Positions 9,662-17,503 of a stretch of DNA of 64,000 nt are shown piece by piece. Below the pieces are notes generated by a model. That model saw only the letters and a program-made list of their open reading frames with translations, was not told where the DNA came from and did no database searches. The first letter of the stretch is position 1, and each line of letters opens with the position of its first letter. The translations under genes and the position numbers were made by a program. The stretch comes from Algoriphagus sp. PAP.12 (GTDB lineage Bacteria; Bacteroidota; Bacteroidia; Cytophagales; Cyclobacteriaceae): contig NZ_JAPPSQ010000004.1 in the NCBI RefSeq assembly GCF_026652115.1, forward strand, positions 124,001-188,000. Reading direction: 5' to 3'.

Positions 9662-9669
9662 CAAAGCTA
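9662..9669 (-). promoter_or_regulatory. TAnnTTTG -7 box of the marC-like gene (leaderless)
   Basis: The minus strand reads TAGCTTTG, matching the Bacteroidota -7 consensus, 4 nt before the ATG at 9657. No good TTTG -33 element lies 19-21 bp upstream. Confidence 0.5.
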
Positions 9670-9740
9670 CGCCAAATAATATTTGCTTTCTAGCACTTAA
9701 ACTTTAGGAAATTGTGAAAAATGAAAAATTTTTATTCATA

Positions 9741-9774
9741 AAGAAAAAAGCCCTTTGGATGGATTTCCAAAGGG
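9741..9774 (-). terminator. Rho-independent terminator of the aroQ/aminotransferase unit
   Basis: On the minus strand a 9-bp perfect stem (CCCTTTGGA 9751-9759 with TCCAAAGGG 9766-9774) is followed by CTTTTTTCTT. It lies 26 bp beyond the stop of the aminotransferase gene. Confidence 0.88.
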
Positions 9775-9799
9775 TTCTAAATCAATATTGAAAATTCAA

Positions 9800-10855
9800 T
9801 CAGTAAGCTGATAGAAAACCAATCAACTTATCCATTTCCGCATCGGTAATTGCCGGGAAATTGGCGATTCGGAAAGAGGTTGGTTTCAATGGACCATATC
9901 CACTTCCCAGTTGCATTCCATGCTTTTCAGCTTCTTTTTTCACAGCAGAAATCATCTCCTCCGAACCACTTACACCCATGACGGTGGTACTTCTTGCTTT
10001 CTCATTATCCACTAGCATTTTGAAGGCTTTGGTTTGAGCGATGCAAGTCTCCAGCTTGAGCATTCTTTCTCTCAATCTCTCATCGATAAACTGAATCTCA
10101 GGAATATCCTGAAGCACCCGATTCATCAAATAAATTCCTAGCACATTTGGCGTATAATGTGTCTGGAATCCTTCTGCATTTTCCAAGATAAAGTTGAGAC
10201 TGTTATATCTACCTCTTTCCCCTTTTCTTACGGTTTGCTCGATAGCTTTTGGAGAAAGAATCAAAATCCCCAAGCCAGCAGGTAACCCAAAGCATTTTTG
10301 AACGGACGCATACCAAATATCCGCCAATTCGAACTTCAAGTTGATTCCTGCCATGCTGGAAGTGGTATCAACAGCAATGAGTTTTTCAGGGAATTTCTCA
10401 CGGATTTCTTCCAAGTATTCCATTCGAACTTGAGAAGCATTGGAAGTTTCATTCTGAGTAATTCCAATCACATCAAACTCTTCTCCTATTTCGAGATTGG
10501 GAACATCAATGGTCTGATTGGCTTCGAGCTTCAATCCTCCGGTTCCCGGATTGAGGTGTGAAGCAAATGTGATCCACTTTTTCCCGAAGGAACCTGAATA
10601 AATATGAAAGCTCGCTTTCTCCACGATGGACTGGGTGATAATTTCCCAATTTTCGGTAGCAGATGAGGTAAAAAGCAATTTATAATCTTCAGGCATGTGC
10701 AATTTCTCACGCATCAATTGCTCAGTTTCCTGATAAAGATTCATAAACTTCGCACTGCGGTGATTAGCACTCAATATTCCTTCATCGCAGGCATCCTGCA
10801 AGTAGGTTGGCAACGCATCATAGACTTTAGATGGTCCGGCTGCAAATGTGATCAT
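9800..10855 (-). CDS. class V aminotransferase, phosphoserine aminotransferase-like
   Basis: A 351-residue PLP enzyme. The ATG at 10855 is chosen because it gives the family N-terminus MITFAAGPSKVY. The motifs are the alpha-amino-group site AAGPS, SATENW in the cofactor region, the PLP aspartate D163 (IAVDTTSSMAG) and the Schiff-base lysine K187 (ASVQKCFG), in the arrangement of SerC-like proteins. SerC makes 3-phosphoserine for serine and also acts in pyridoxal phosphate synthesis. The sequence is divergent, without the classic SerC HGGT-type region, so the substrate is uncertain. It lies 10 bp downstream of aroQ and is probably co-transcribed. Confidence 0.78.
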   Translation of the reverse strand: MITFAAGPSKVYDALPTYLQDACDEGILSANHRSAKFMNLYQETEQLMREKLHMPEDYKLLFTSSATENWEIITQSIVEKASFHIYSGSFGKKWITFASHLNPGTGGLKLEANQTIDVPNLEIGEEFDVIGITQNETSNASQVRMEYLEEIREKFPEKLIAVDTTSSMAGINLKFELADIWYASVQKCFGLPAGLGILILSPKAIEQTVRKGERGRYNSLNFILENAEGFQTHYTPNVLGIYLMNRVLQDIPEIQFIDERLRERMLKLETCIAQTKAFKMLVDNEKARSTTVMGVSGSEEMISAVKKEAEKHGMQLGSGYGPLKPTSFRIANFPAITDAEMDKLIGFLSAY

Positions 10856-10865
10856 AGTGTTTTGA

Positions 10866-11279
10866 TTAAAGAAAATAGCGAATTCCCAATTCATATCCTT
10901 TCAGGCCCAAACCTGAAATCATCCCAATACAGGATTTGGAAATGATGCTCTTGTGGCGAAACTCTTCCCTTTTGTAAATATTGGAGATATGTACTTCCAA
11001 AACAGGGGTAGTTACTCCTGCGATCGCATCCGAAATTGCTACGGAAGTATGGGTATAGCCTCCCGCATTGAGCAAAATGGCATCAAATGTAAATCCTACC
11101 TCATGAATTTTATTGATCAGCTCTCCTTCTACATTACTTTGGTAATAGTGGATTTCGACCTCAGGAAATAGCTTTTTCAAGCTCTCCAAATATTCTTCAA
11201 ACGAAGTATTCCCGTACACATCCGGCTCTCTTTTTCCAAGAAGGTTGAGATTGGGACCATTTATAAACTGAATTTTCAA
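10866..11279 (-). CDS. aroQ: 3-dehydroquinate dehydratase, type II
   Basis: A 137-residue enzyme that converts 3-dehydroquinate to 3-dehydroshikimate in the shikimate pathway. Type II hallmarks are NGPNLNLLGKREPDVYG with the catalytic tyrosine Y22, N71 and H77 in LNAGGYTHTS, H97 in EVHISN and an Arg-rich segment around R104-R108. Start choice: no ATG fits the family N-terminus and a TTG at 11279 yields MKIQFINGPNL exactly, so a TTG start is likely. It is the first gene of a two-gene unit with the aminotransferase. Confidence 0.94.
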   Translation of the reverse strand: MKIQFINGPNLNLLGKREPDVYGNTSFEEYLESLKKLFPEVEIHYYQSNVEGELINKIHEVGFTFDAILLNAGGYTHTSVAISDAIAGVTTPVLEVHISNIYKREEFRHKSIISKSCIGMISGLGLKGYELGIRYFL

Positions 11280-11419
11280 AATTTTCTTTGGTTTGAGAGA
11301 AATAAAGAATTCAAGTTCAAAGTTAAAAAGTCAAAGCAGATTTTCAGTTTTATTGGAGCCCTACCGTCGTATTTATTTTTCAATCTCTCCTGGAAAGAGA
11401 GTTTTTGCTCGGGACTTCG

Positions 11420-11427
11420 TAGCTTTG
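11420..11427 (+). promoter_or_regulatory. TAnnTTTG -7 box of rlmN (leaderless)
   Basis: TAGCTTTG ends 4 nt before the rlmN ATG at 11432. This matches the Bacteroidota -7 consensus. Initiation 4-6 nt downstream would place the first transcribed base at or next to the start codon. Confidence 0.5.
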
Positions 11428-11431
11428 CAGC

Positions 11432-12496
11432 ATGGAAGAAATTCAAAAAAGAGATATCAGAAAACTCAGTTTGAGTGAGTTGGAAGAGTTTTTCCTTTTA
11501 CAGGGAGAAAAAAAATTCCGTGCCAAGCAGGTTTACGAATGGCTTTGGAACAAGTCTCTGAAGAATTTCGACGACATGAGCAACATCTCACTTTCTACAA
11601 GAGAAATGCTCAAAACTCATTTTTCCATCAATCACATCCACGTGGATTTGATGCAGCACTCCAGCGATGGCACTATTAAAAATGCTGTCAAACTCTATGA
11701 TGAAAAAATCGTGGAGTCTGTTTTGATCCCCACTTCCAAAAGAATCACTGCCTGTGTTTCTTCTCAGGTAGGCTGTAGCTTGGATTGTAATTTTTGTGCG
11801 ACGGCACGATTGAAAAGAATGAGAAACCTGAATCCCGATGAGATTTACGATCAGGTCGTGGCAATTAAAGAAGAGGCTGACACCTATTTCCAGAGACCTT
11901 TGACCAATATCGTCTTTATGGGTATGGGTGAACCTTTGTTGAATTACAACAATGTGATTGAAGCCATTGATAAAATCACTTCTCCAGATGGATTGGGAAT
12001 GGCTGCTCGTAGAATCACTCTTTCAACCGTCGGAATTCCGAAAATGATCAAGAAAATGGCCGATGATGAAGTCAAATTCAATCTTGCCATTTCTCTTCAT
12101 TCTGCAATCAACGAGACCCGATCTCGCCTGATGCCCATCAACGACAAAAGCCCACTGGAGGAGCTTGGTGAGTCATTGAAATATTGGTACCAAAAGACGA
12201 AACGAAAAGTCACTTATGAATATGTGATCTGGGATGGAGTCAATGACGACGAAAGACATGCGCTAGCATTGGCTAAATTCTGCAAATTGATCCCTTCTAA
12301 GGTCAATATCATCCAATACAACCCAATTGATGAAGGTGAGTTTCGCCAAGCAAGTCAAGAGGCAGTGGATATGTATGTAAGAGTCTTGGAATCACAGGGT
12401 ATCATCGCTAAAGTAAGAAAATCCAGAGGACAAGATATTGACGCCGCATGCGGTCAATTGGCAAATAAGAATGAGGTCGGTGATCTCACTAAATAA
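11432..12496 (+). CDS. rlmN: dual-specificity 23S rRNA/tRNA adenine-C2 methyltransferase RlmN
   Basis: A 354-residue radical-SAM enzyme that methylates C2 of A2503 in 23S rRNA and of A37 in some tRNAs. The [4Fe-4S] cluster cysteines are C115, C119 and C122 in VGCSLDCNFCAT. The C-terminal cysteine used in the methyl-transfer mechanism is C340 in DIDAACGQL. GMGEPLLNYNNV is the SAM-binding stretch. Length and motif order are normal. A promoter box lies immediately in front of the start codon. It is not clearly in an operon. Confidence 0.96.
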   Translation: MEEIQKRDIRKLSLSELEEFFLLQGEKKFRAKQVYEWLWNKSLKNFDDMSNISLSTREMLKTHFSINHIHVDLMQHSSDGTIKNAVKLYDEKIVESVLIPTSKRITACVSSQVGCSLDCNFCATARLKRMRNLNPDEIYDQVVAIKEEADTYFQRPLTNIVFMGMGEPLLNYNNVIEAIDKITSPDGLGMAARRITLSTVGIPKMIKKMADDEVKFNLAISLHSAINETRSRLMPINDKSPLEELGESLKYWYQKTKRKVTYEYVIWDGVNDDERHALALAKFCKLIPSKVNIIQYNPIDEGEFRQASQEAVDMYVRVLESQGIIAKVRKSRGQDIDAACGQLANKNEVGDLTK

Positions 12497-12564
12497 TTAA
12501 GATATTTTCACTTGCGACTTCATATGGAATTGGTTTTCTTACAAGAGTAATCAATTCTCTTTTT

Positions 12565-15240
12565 ATGAATAGTCGATTTTTTACGGGATTCATTCTCGCT
12601 CTTTTTTTGAATTCTTTCTCAGTTTCAGCTCAAGATCTTCCTCAAAAGATCCAACAATATTTTGAAGCTTATCAGAAAGATACACCTCCGGAAAAAGCTT
12701 ATTTGGATCTTGACAAACACACATACACATTGGGTGAGAGTGTTTGGTTTAGTGCATTCTTAGTGGCTGGGAGTAGCCAGATTCCATCTCCACTGAGCCA
12801 AACCTTGTATGTGGATATTTTTGATGGGGATGGGGTATTACTCGAGCAAAAAATCATCTACCTAGAAAATGGACGCGGCAAAGGCAACTACGATATTCCA
12901 ACTTTTGGAAAAGCCGGGAATTACCAAATCAAAGCTTATACTGCTTGGATGAGGAATTTTGGTGAAGAATATTTCTTCACAGGTGGATTTTCAGTGGTAG
13001 ACGGAGCTGGTGGTAGCTTTCTACCAAAAGTTCAAATTCAAAAAATAGAAAGTAATTCGGGTAAAGCAACCTACACACTTGAAATCACTGCCGTAGACCA
13101 AATAGGAAACCCATTAGCAAACAAAACACTCAGTTTAATAGCTTGGGGAGATGGTGAAGAACTTCATTCTCAAGACTTAAGCCTGAATGCTCAAGGCCTA
13201 GCCAATTTCTCATTTTCTATTCCTGAGAAAGCTTTTGAATCCCAACACTTGGAACTGACCCACCTGGAAAATGAGAACTATGAAACATCACAAAAAATCA
13301 GACTACCATATAGTTTGAATTTGGCTGATATCCAGTTTTTACCTGAAGGAGGAAATTGGGTCTTGAACAAGAAATCAAACATGGCATTTCGTGCCGTTGC
13401 TCCGGATGGGATTCCTATAGAAATCAATGGAAAAATAATAGGGACTGAAATTGCTTTTAAGAGCAATTTTGCGGGTTTGGGTAAATTTGAAATCACTCCA
13501 TCTGAATCTTACTACAAATCACAGATTGAAGACCCAATAACTGGTCAGAAGAGAGAAATCTCCTTACCTGGCGCTCAAGTAGACGGACTTGTCCTACAAG
13601 TCGTCAATAATCCAGTAGCCAGTTATTTGACGGCATTCGTTCAGGGCACCTATGAGCCAAATTCGTTGATTTTGGCAAGTCAAACTCGTGGAATCATCAA
13701 TTATATGATTCAAGGCTCTTTGACCAATGGAGTTTGGGGAGTAAGAATTCCCAAAGAAAATCTCATTTCTGGGATCAATCAGATTACAGTCATGACTCAG
13801 GACGGAAAGCCTCTCTTAGAAAGGCTTGTTTTCATAAGAAAAGAAACTCAGGAATTGACTTTGACTGCATCGACAAGCGCATCGTTTAGTCCAAGAGAAA
13901 AGATCTCATTAGATATAAAATCAGCATTAGCAGGAAGTCCAGCTCCAGGAAGTTTTTCAATAGCAGTCCTAGATGCTGATCAGGTGGAAGATGAAAGCAA
14001 TGGATACGGGACCATCCTTTCTAATCTCCTACTGACTTCGGATCTTCAAGGAAATGTTTATAATCCAGGCTACTATTTCAAGGATCAAGAACCTGAGACT
14101 TTGGAGTCATTGGATTTAGTGATGTTGACCCATGGGTGGAGAAGATTCAATTGGAGCCAGATTTTAGATAATGAGCTTCCAAAAGTTGAAAACTTTATCG
14201 AGCGAGGCATCAATATAGAAGGTCAAATCTCAGACCAAGAAGACACCAAAAAGGGAATGGGAGGTGGAAAAGTAACTGCTTTGGTTGGAGATGGAATTGA
14301 GATAGTCAATTCAGAATACGGTCCAAATGGCCGCTTTATCATTCGAGACCTTCAGTACCTCGATAGCGCCACAGTCACAATCACGGCAGAAGATACTCGC
14401 CTCAAAAACTTTGTGGATGTGGAAATAGTCCAACCTGAGGCTGTCTTCACATCCATACCGGGTAACTACCCAATTGAAATTAAATGGCCAAAAGACCTCA
14501 TCGCCACATATCAAGAAAGAAATCTAATGAACCGTCTTAGTGATGAATCAGATATCATGGACTTGGAAGAGGTAGTAGTAGAGGATCAGACCATAGAAAA
14601 AGAAACTGATGAAATCCGAAAAATCTACGGATCAGGAGATGTAACAATTGATCCTGAAAAAATCCCGGGTTCTGTGGGCTATACCAATGTCTTTCAACTG
14701 ATTCAGGGCAGAGTTGCCGGAGTGAAAGTATATGTGGCAGGAACTGACGTCAATGTCCAAATCAGAGGAGTGGGATCGATCAATGCTGGAACCTCACCGC
14801 TTTACCTTTTGGACAATATCCCTGTCGATGCAAACACGCTACTTCAAGTTAATCCGCATGATGTAGCAAGTGTGGATGTCTTTAAAGACCCAGCGAAAGC
14901 AGCAATTTTTGGCGCTGAAGGAGCGAATGGTGTTATCGCAGTTTATACCAAAACTGGTGCCGGTGTGACCTCAAGTGTAGGAGGAACTTTAGTGACAAAC
15001 TATGGTGGATATTCCATTGCAAAGGAATTCTATCAACCAAACTATGCTGAAAAAACAGCTGAGAATTCTATTTCTGACAAGCGAGCCACTATATTTTGGA
15101 TGCCTATTTTGGATATAGACGGAAGAGGAAATGCTACCATCGAGTATTACAATACTGATATTTCAAAAAGGCAGAGGATAGTGATTGAGGGAATTGACTC
15201 GCAAGGAAGATTGGCAAGATTTAGCCAGATTTTGAATTAA
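12565..15240 (+). CDS. macroglobulin-like/TonB-plug-domain exported protein without beta-barrel
   Basis: An 891-residue protein with a cleavable signal (...FSVSAQ). The N-terminal part (about residues 35-130) resembles an alpha-2-macroglobulin MG2-type domain (KAYLDLDKHTYTLGESVWF). Immunoglobulin-like beta domains follow. At about 670-800 there is a TonB-receptor plug domain: LEEVVVE, VFQLIQGRVAGVKV, VQIRGVGSINAGTSPLYLLDNIPVD and SVDVFKDPAKAAIFGAEGANGVIAVYTK. After it only about 90 residues remain (TIFWMPILDIDGRGNATIEYYNTD, a macroglobulin-like domain), so no 22-strand barrel can be present. Such chimeras recur in Bacteroidota with unknown function. Transport by the protein alone is unlikely. 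Confidence 0.82.
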   Translation: MNSRFFTGFILALFLNSFSVSAQDLPQKIQQYFEAYQKDTPPEKAYLDLDKHTYTLGESVWFSAFLVAGSSQIPSPLSQTLYVDIFDGDGVLLEQKIIYLENGRGKGNYDIPTFGKAGNYQIKAYTAWMRNFGEEYFFTGGFSVVDGAGGSFLPKVQIQKIESNSGKATYTLEITAVDQIGNPLANKTLSLIAWGDGEELHSQDLSLNAQGLANFSFSIPEKAFESQHLELTHLENENYETSQKIRLPYSLNLADIQFLPEGGNWVLNKKSNMAFRAVAPDGIPIEINGKIIGTEIAFKSNFAGLGKFEITPSESYYKSQIEDPITGQKREISLPGAQVDGLVLQVVNNPVASYLTAFVQGTYEPNSLILASQTRGIINYMIQGSLTNGVWGVRIPKENLISGINQITVMTQDGKPLLERLVFIRKETQELTLTASTSASFSPREKISLDIKSALAGSPAPGSFSIAVLDADQVEDESNGYGTILSNLLLTSDLQGNVYNPGYYFKDQEPETLESLDLVMLTHGWRRFNWSQILDNELPKVENFIERGINIEGQISDQEDTKKGMGGGKVTALVGDGIEIVNSEYGPNGRFIIRDLQYLDSATVTITAEDTRLKNFVDVEIVQPEAVFTSIPGNYPIEIKWPKDLIATYQERNLMNRLSDESDIMDLEEVVVEDQTIEKETDEIRKIYGSGDVTIDPEKIPGSVGYTNVFQLIQGRVAGVKVYVAGTDVNVQIRGVGSINAGTSPLYLLDNIPVDANTLLQVNPHDVASVDVFKDPAKAAIFGAEGANGVIAVYTKTGAGVTSSVGGTLVTNYGGYSIAKEFYQPNYAEKTAENSISDKRATIFWMPILDIDGRGNATIEYYNTDISKRQRIVIEGIDSQGRLARFSQILN

Positions 15241-15296
15241 GACTTGTTTTGTTCGCCAAAGCCTTCTAATTTTTCTTTCCAATTAAAAAATGAATT

Positions 15297-15773
15297 ATGA
15301 AAAAGGTTTTGGCGATCATTTTTTTCGCAACATTATTATCTTTTGACCTTTCTGCTCAAAGCTTGGAACAGGGAAATTCCAGATTCCATGCTTTTGGCAC
15401 CTATGGATTGAAGTGGAAAAACGTTGGCTATGGAGGAGGAATCGAATACTTTTTTGTGGACAACTTCGCATTGAAGCCTAGCTTTACCTTTATCCAGCCA
15501 AATGTGGGGAATCAAAGCAATTTCAGCATGGATCTTCGATATTACATTTCCGACGGGCCTTCCCAACTTTTCTTTCTTGCCGGATATAGCCAAACTTGGG
15601 AAAACACGCAGCCTGGAGATGCAGGCTTTCGAAAGTCATACAAAGGGGCAAATGTCGGTGTGGGAACTTACATCAGGCTCACTGATTGGGTCGGTTTAAA
15701 CACCGAGTTTCGAGTTCAAAGCCAACATCCGAGAGAAGCAGGGTTCCGGTTCGGGTTCTCTTTTCCTCTCTGA
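15297..15773 (+). CDS. small outer-membrane beta-barrel protein
   Basis: A 158-residue protein with a signal peptide (MKKVLAIIFFATLLSFDLSAQ). The mature part is a series of short amphipathic strands rich in Tyr, Phe and Gly (YGLKWKNVGYGGGIEYFFVDNFALKPSFTF is its start), ending in RFGFSFPL with a terminal hydrophobic residue, as in outer-membrane barrels of about eight strands. No enzymatic motif is seen. It follows the plug-domain protein by 56 bp on the same strand. The next gene converges directly on its stop codon. Confidence 0.72.
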   Translation: MKKVLAIIFFATLLSFDLSAQSLEQGNSRFHAFGTYGLKWKNVGYGGGIEYFFVDNFALKPSFTFIQPNVGNQSNFSMDLRYYISDGPSQLFFLAGYSQTWENTQPGDAGFRKSYKGANVGVGTYIRLTDWVGLNTEFRVQSQHPREAGFRFGFSFPL

Positions 15774-16709
15774 TTATTTCTTACTAAACTCAAAAAGCTT
15801 ACGCTTTTCATCTTTGGTCAAGGCCTCATAGCCTCTGTCGGCAATTTTGTCCAAGATTCTGTCAATTTCCTCCTGACTAGTATCGTCCGTGGAGCTGGCT
15901 TTTTTAGACTCGGTAGGCTTCGTAAAAGTGCTAAAACCTCCACCTGTTTTGGTTTTTGCTTTGCGATAGCTCACTTTGACTTTAGATGGATTTTTCTTTA
16001 AAAGGTTTTCAAAGAAGATACCCACTTTCTGAACAGGAATACCCCAGTCTACCCCTTTGCGTAGCTGAGTAATGTATAAGTAACCAAGCAATGCTCCCCC
16101 TAAGTGAGCCAATTCTCCCCCAGCATTGGCACCGGCAGAATTTGCAAAGGATAATAGCACGTAAAAGATCGCGATATATTTGATTTTGACTGGCCCCAAA
16201 AACATCAAAAAGAATGTGGTATTGGGAGTCAAAGTCGCCGCTCCAACTACGATAGCAAATACCCCTGCACTAGCCCCCAACATCATGGATGAATTCACAG
16301 AGGAACTGAAATAGGGAGCCAGATTATAGATCAACATATAGAAAAGCGCACCTGCCAATCCTCCTAAAATATAGAGATTGGTCAACTTCCTGCTTCCCAA
16401 ATATTGATGGATCAATAGGCCAAACCAATAGAGGAACAGCATATTGAATAAGATATGGAGAAAGCCCTCATGAAGAAACATGTAGGTAAAAATACTCCAG
16501 GGCTGTACAGCCAATTTAGGCAAGGCTGCAGGCATCATAAAAAAGTGAATGATCTGGGAATATACATCTCCAAACCCACCTATAGTCATAAATACACGAA
16601 CAACAAGGAACCCAAGCCAAACAAGAATATTGATGGCAATCAGCTTATACAAGCTATTGTCGTTTCGACTAAATGCGTTCTTTAAATTATCCCAAAAATT
16701 ACCGTACAT
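15774..16709 (-). CDS. rhomboid family intramembrane serine protease with DUF6576-like tail
   Basis: A 311-residue membrane protein with six transmembrane segments. The catalytic dyad is S147 (GASAGVF) and H202 (LAHLGGALLG). The HxxxxHxxxN loop-and-helix motif is seen in FLHEGFLHILFNMLFLY. A cytosolic tail from about residue 225 ends in SQEEIDRILDKIADRGYEALTKDEKRKLFEF, which resembles DUF6576. Rhomboids cleave transmembrane helices; the substrate is unknown. The start follows the upstream rhomboid's stop directly, with one nucleotide between, so translation is probably coupled. Confidence 0.9.
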   Translation of the reverse strand: MYGNFWDNLKNAFSRNDNSLYKLIAINILVWLGFLVVRVFMTIGGFGDVYSQIIHFFMMPAALPKLAVQPWSIFTYMFLHEGFLHILFNMLFLYWFGLLIHQYLGSRKLTNLYILGGLAGALFYMLIYNLAPYFSSSVNSSMMLGASAGVFAIVVGAATLTPNTTFFLMFLGPVKIKYIAIFYVLLSFANSAGANAGGELAHLGGALLGYLYITQLRKGVDWGIPVQKVGIFFENLLKKNPSKVKVSYRKAKTKTGGGFSTFTKPTESKKASSTDDTSQEEIDRILDKIADRGYEALTKDEKRKLFEFSKK

Positions 16710-16710
16710 A

Positions 16711-17502
16711 TTAATAAAAACTGTTTCTGTCTTTCTTCCACTTATACACCAATATTCCTCCTATAACCAATCCACTTAAGTGGGCAAAGTGGGCGACATT
16801 ATCGAGGGGGTTATTGACCAAAACGTTATATATCGTATAAAGTCCATAAAATAGAACCAAATATTTTGCTTTCACAGGCATTGGTGGGAAAAGCAAGAAT
16901 AGCTGAGTATTGGGAAAGAGCATTGCAAAAGCTATCAAAACTCCAAAAAGTGCCCCAGAAGCTCCGACCATTGGCACATTACTCTGAATAGTCATGATCG
17001 CATCCAAGGTCTGGCTCGCACGATCTATCTTCACCTGATCATTGGGATTTCTGCTGTAATCATCGATAAAATCGTAAACAGCGCTTTCGAAATAACCTCT
17101 GTTTTGGGTTACGATTCGATTAAAAACCTCAGGATCAGGATTGGCTTGGAAAGCCTCAACCTTTGCCTCCAATTGATTCATTCTAAAAGCAGTGTATCCT
17201 GAATACAACACACCCGAACCTACTCCACAGAGCATCCAAAGTGTCAATAATTTCTTTGGACCCAAAAACTGCTCTAACAAAGGACCAAAAATCAATAATC
17301 CAAACATGTTACTGAACAAATGCCAAAAATCAGCATGCATAAACATGTAAGTCAAAAACTGGAATGGTTTGAAGTATTGGCTATTGATATAGTAAAGCGC
17401 AAACCACTGATTTAATGATGGAAAAATGAATGCACTCACAATAAACAAGACTACGTTTATCAAGAGCAAATTCTGAACTACTGGTGTGATATTTCTAAAC
17501 AT
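16711..17502 (-). CDS. rhomboid family intramembrane serine protease
   Basis: A 263-residue membrane protein. Catalytic S182 lies in VGASGALFG and H241 in VAHFAHLSG, with HADFWHLFSNMFGL as the conserved loop and second helix. A loop of about 70 hydrophilic residues (about 106-175) sits before the catalytic helix, longer than in GlpG. It lies 1 bp after mutL and directly before a second rhomboid. The mutL-rhomboid-rhomboid order is common in Bacteroidota. Confidence 0.9.
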   Translation of the reverse strand: MFRNITPVVQNLLLINVVLFIVSAFIFPSLNQWFALYYINSQYFKPFQFLTYMFMHADFWHLFSNMFGLLIFGPLLEQFLGPKKLLTLWMLCGVGSGVLYSGYTAFRMNQLEAKVEAFQANPDPEVFNRIVTQNRGYFESAVYDFIDDYSRNPNDQVKIDRASQTLDAIMTIQSNVPMVGASGALFGVLIAFAMLFPNTQLFLLFPPMPVKAKYLVLFYGLYTIYNVLVNNPLDNVAHFAHLSGLVIGGILVYKWKKDRNSFY

Positions 17503-17503
17503 A

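Noticed and set aside
9404..9664. An 86-codon minus-strand frame inside the marC-like gene.
   Set aside because: It is an alternative frame of a well-supported membrane protein gene and has no family resemblance.
11385..11406. CTCTC-CTGGAAA-GAGAG followed by TTTTT, a possible terminator before rlmN.
   Set aside because: The stem is only 5 bp and no plus-strand gene ends nearby; the adjacent genes are divergent, so it has no evident job.
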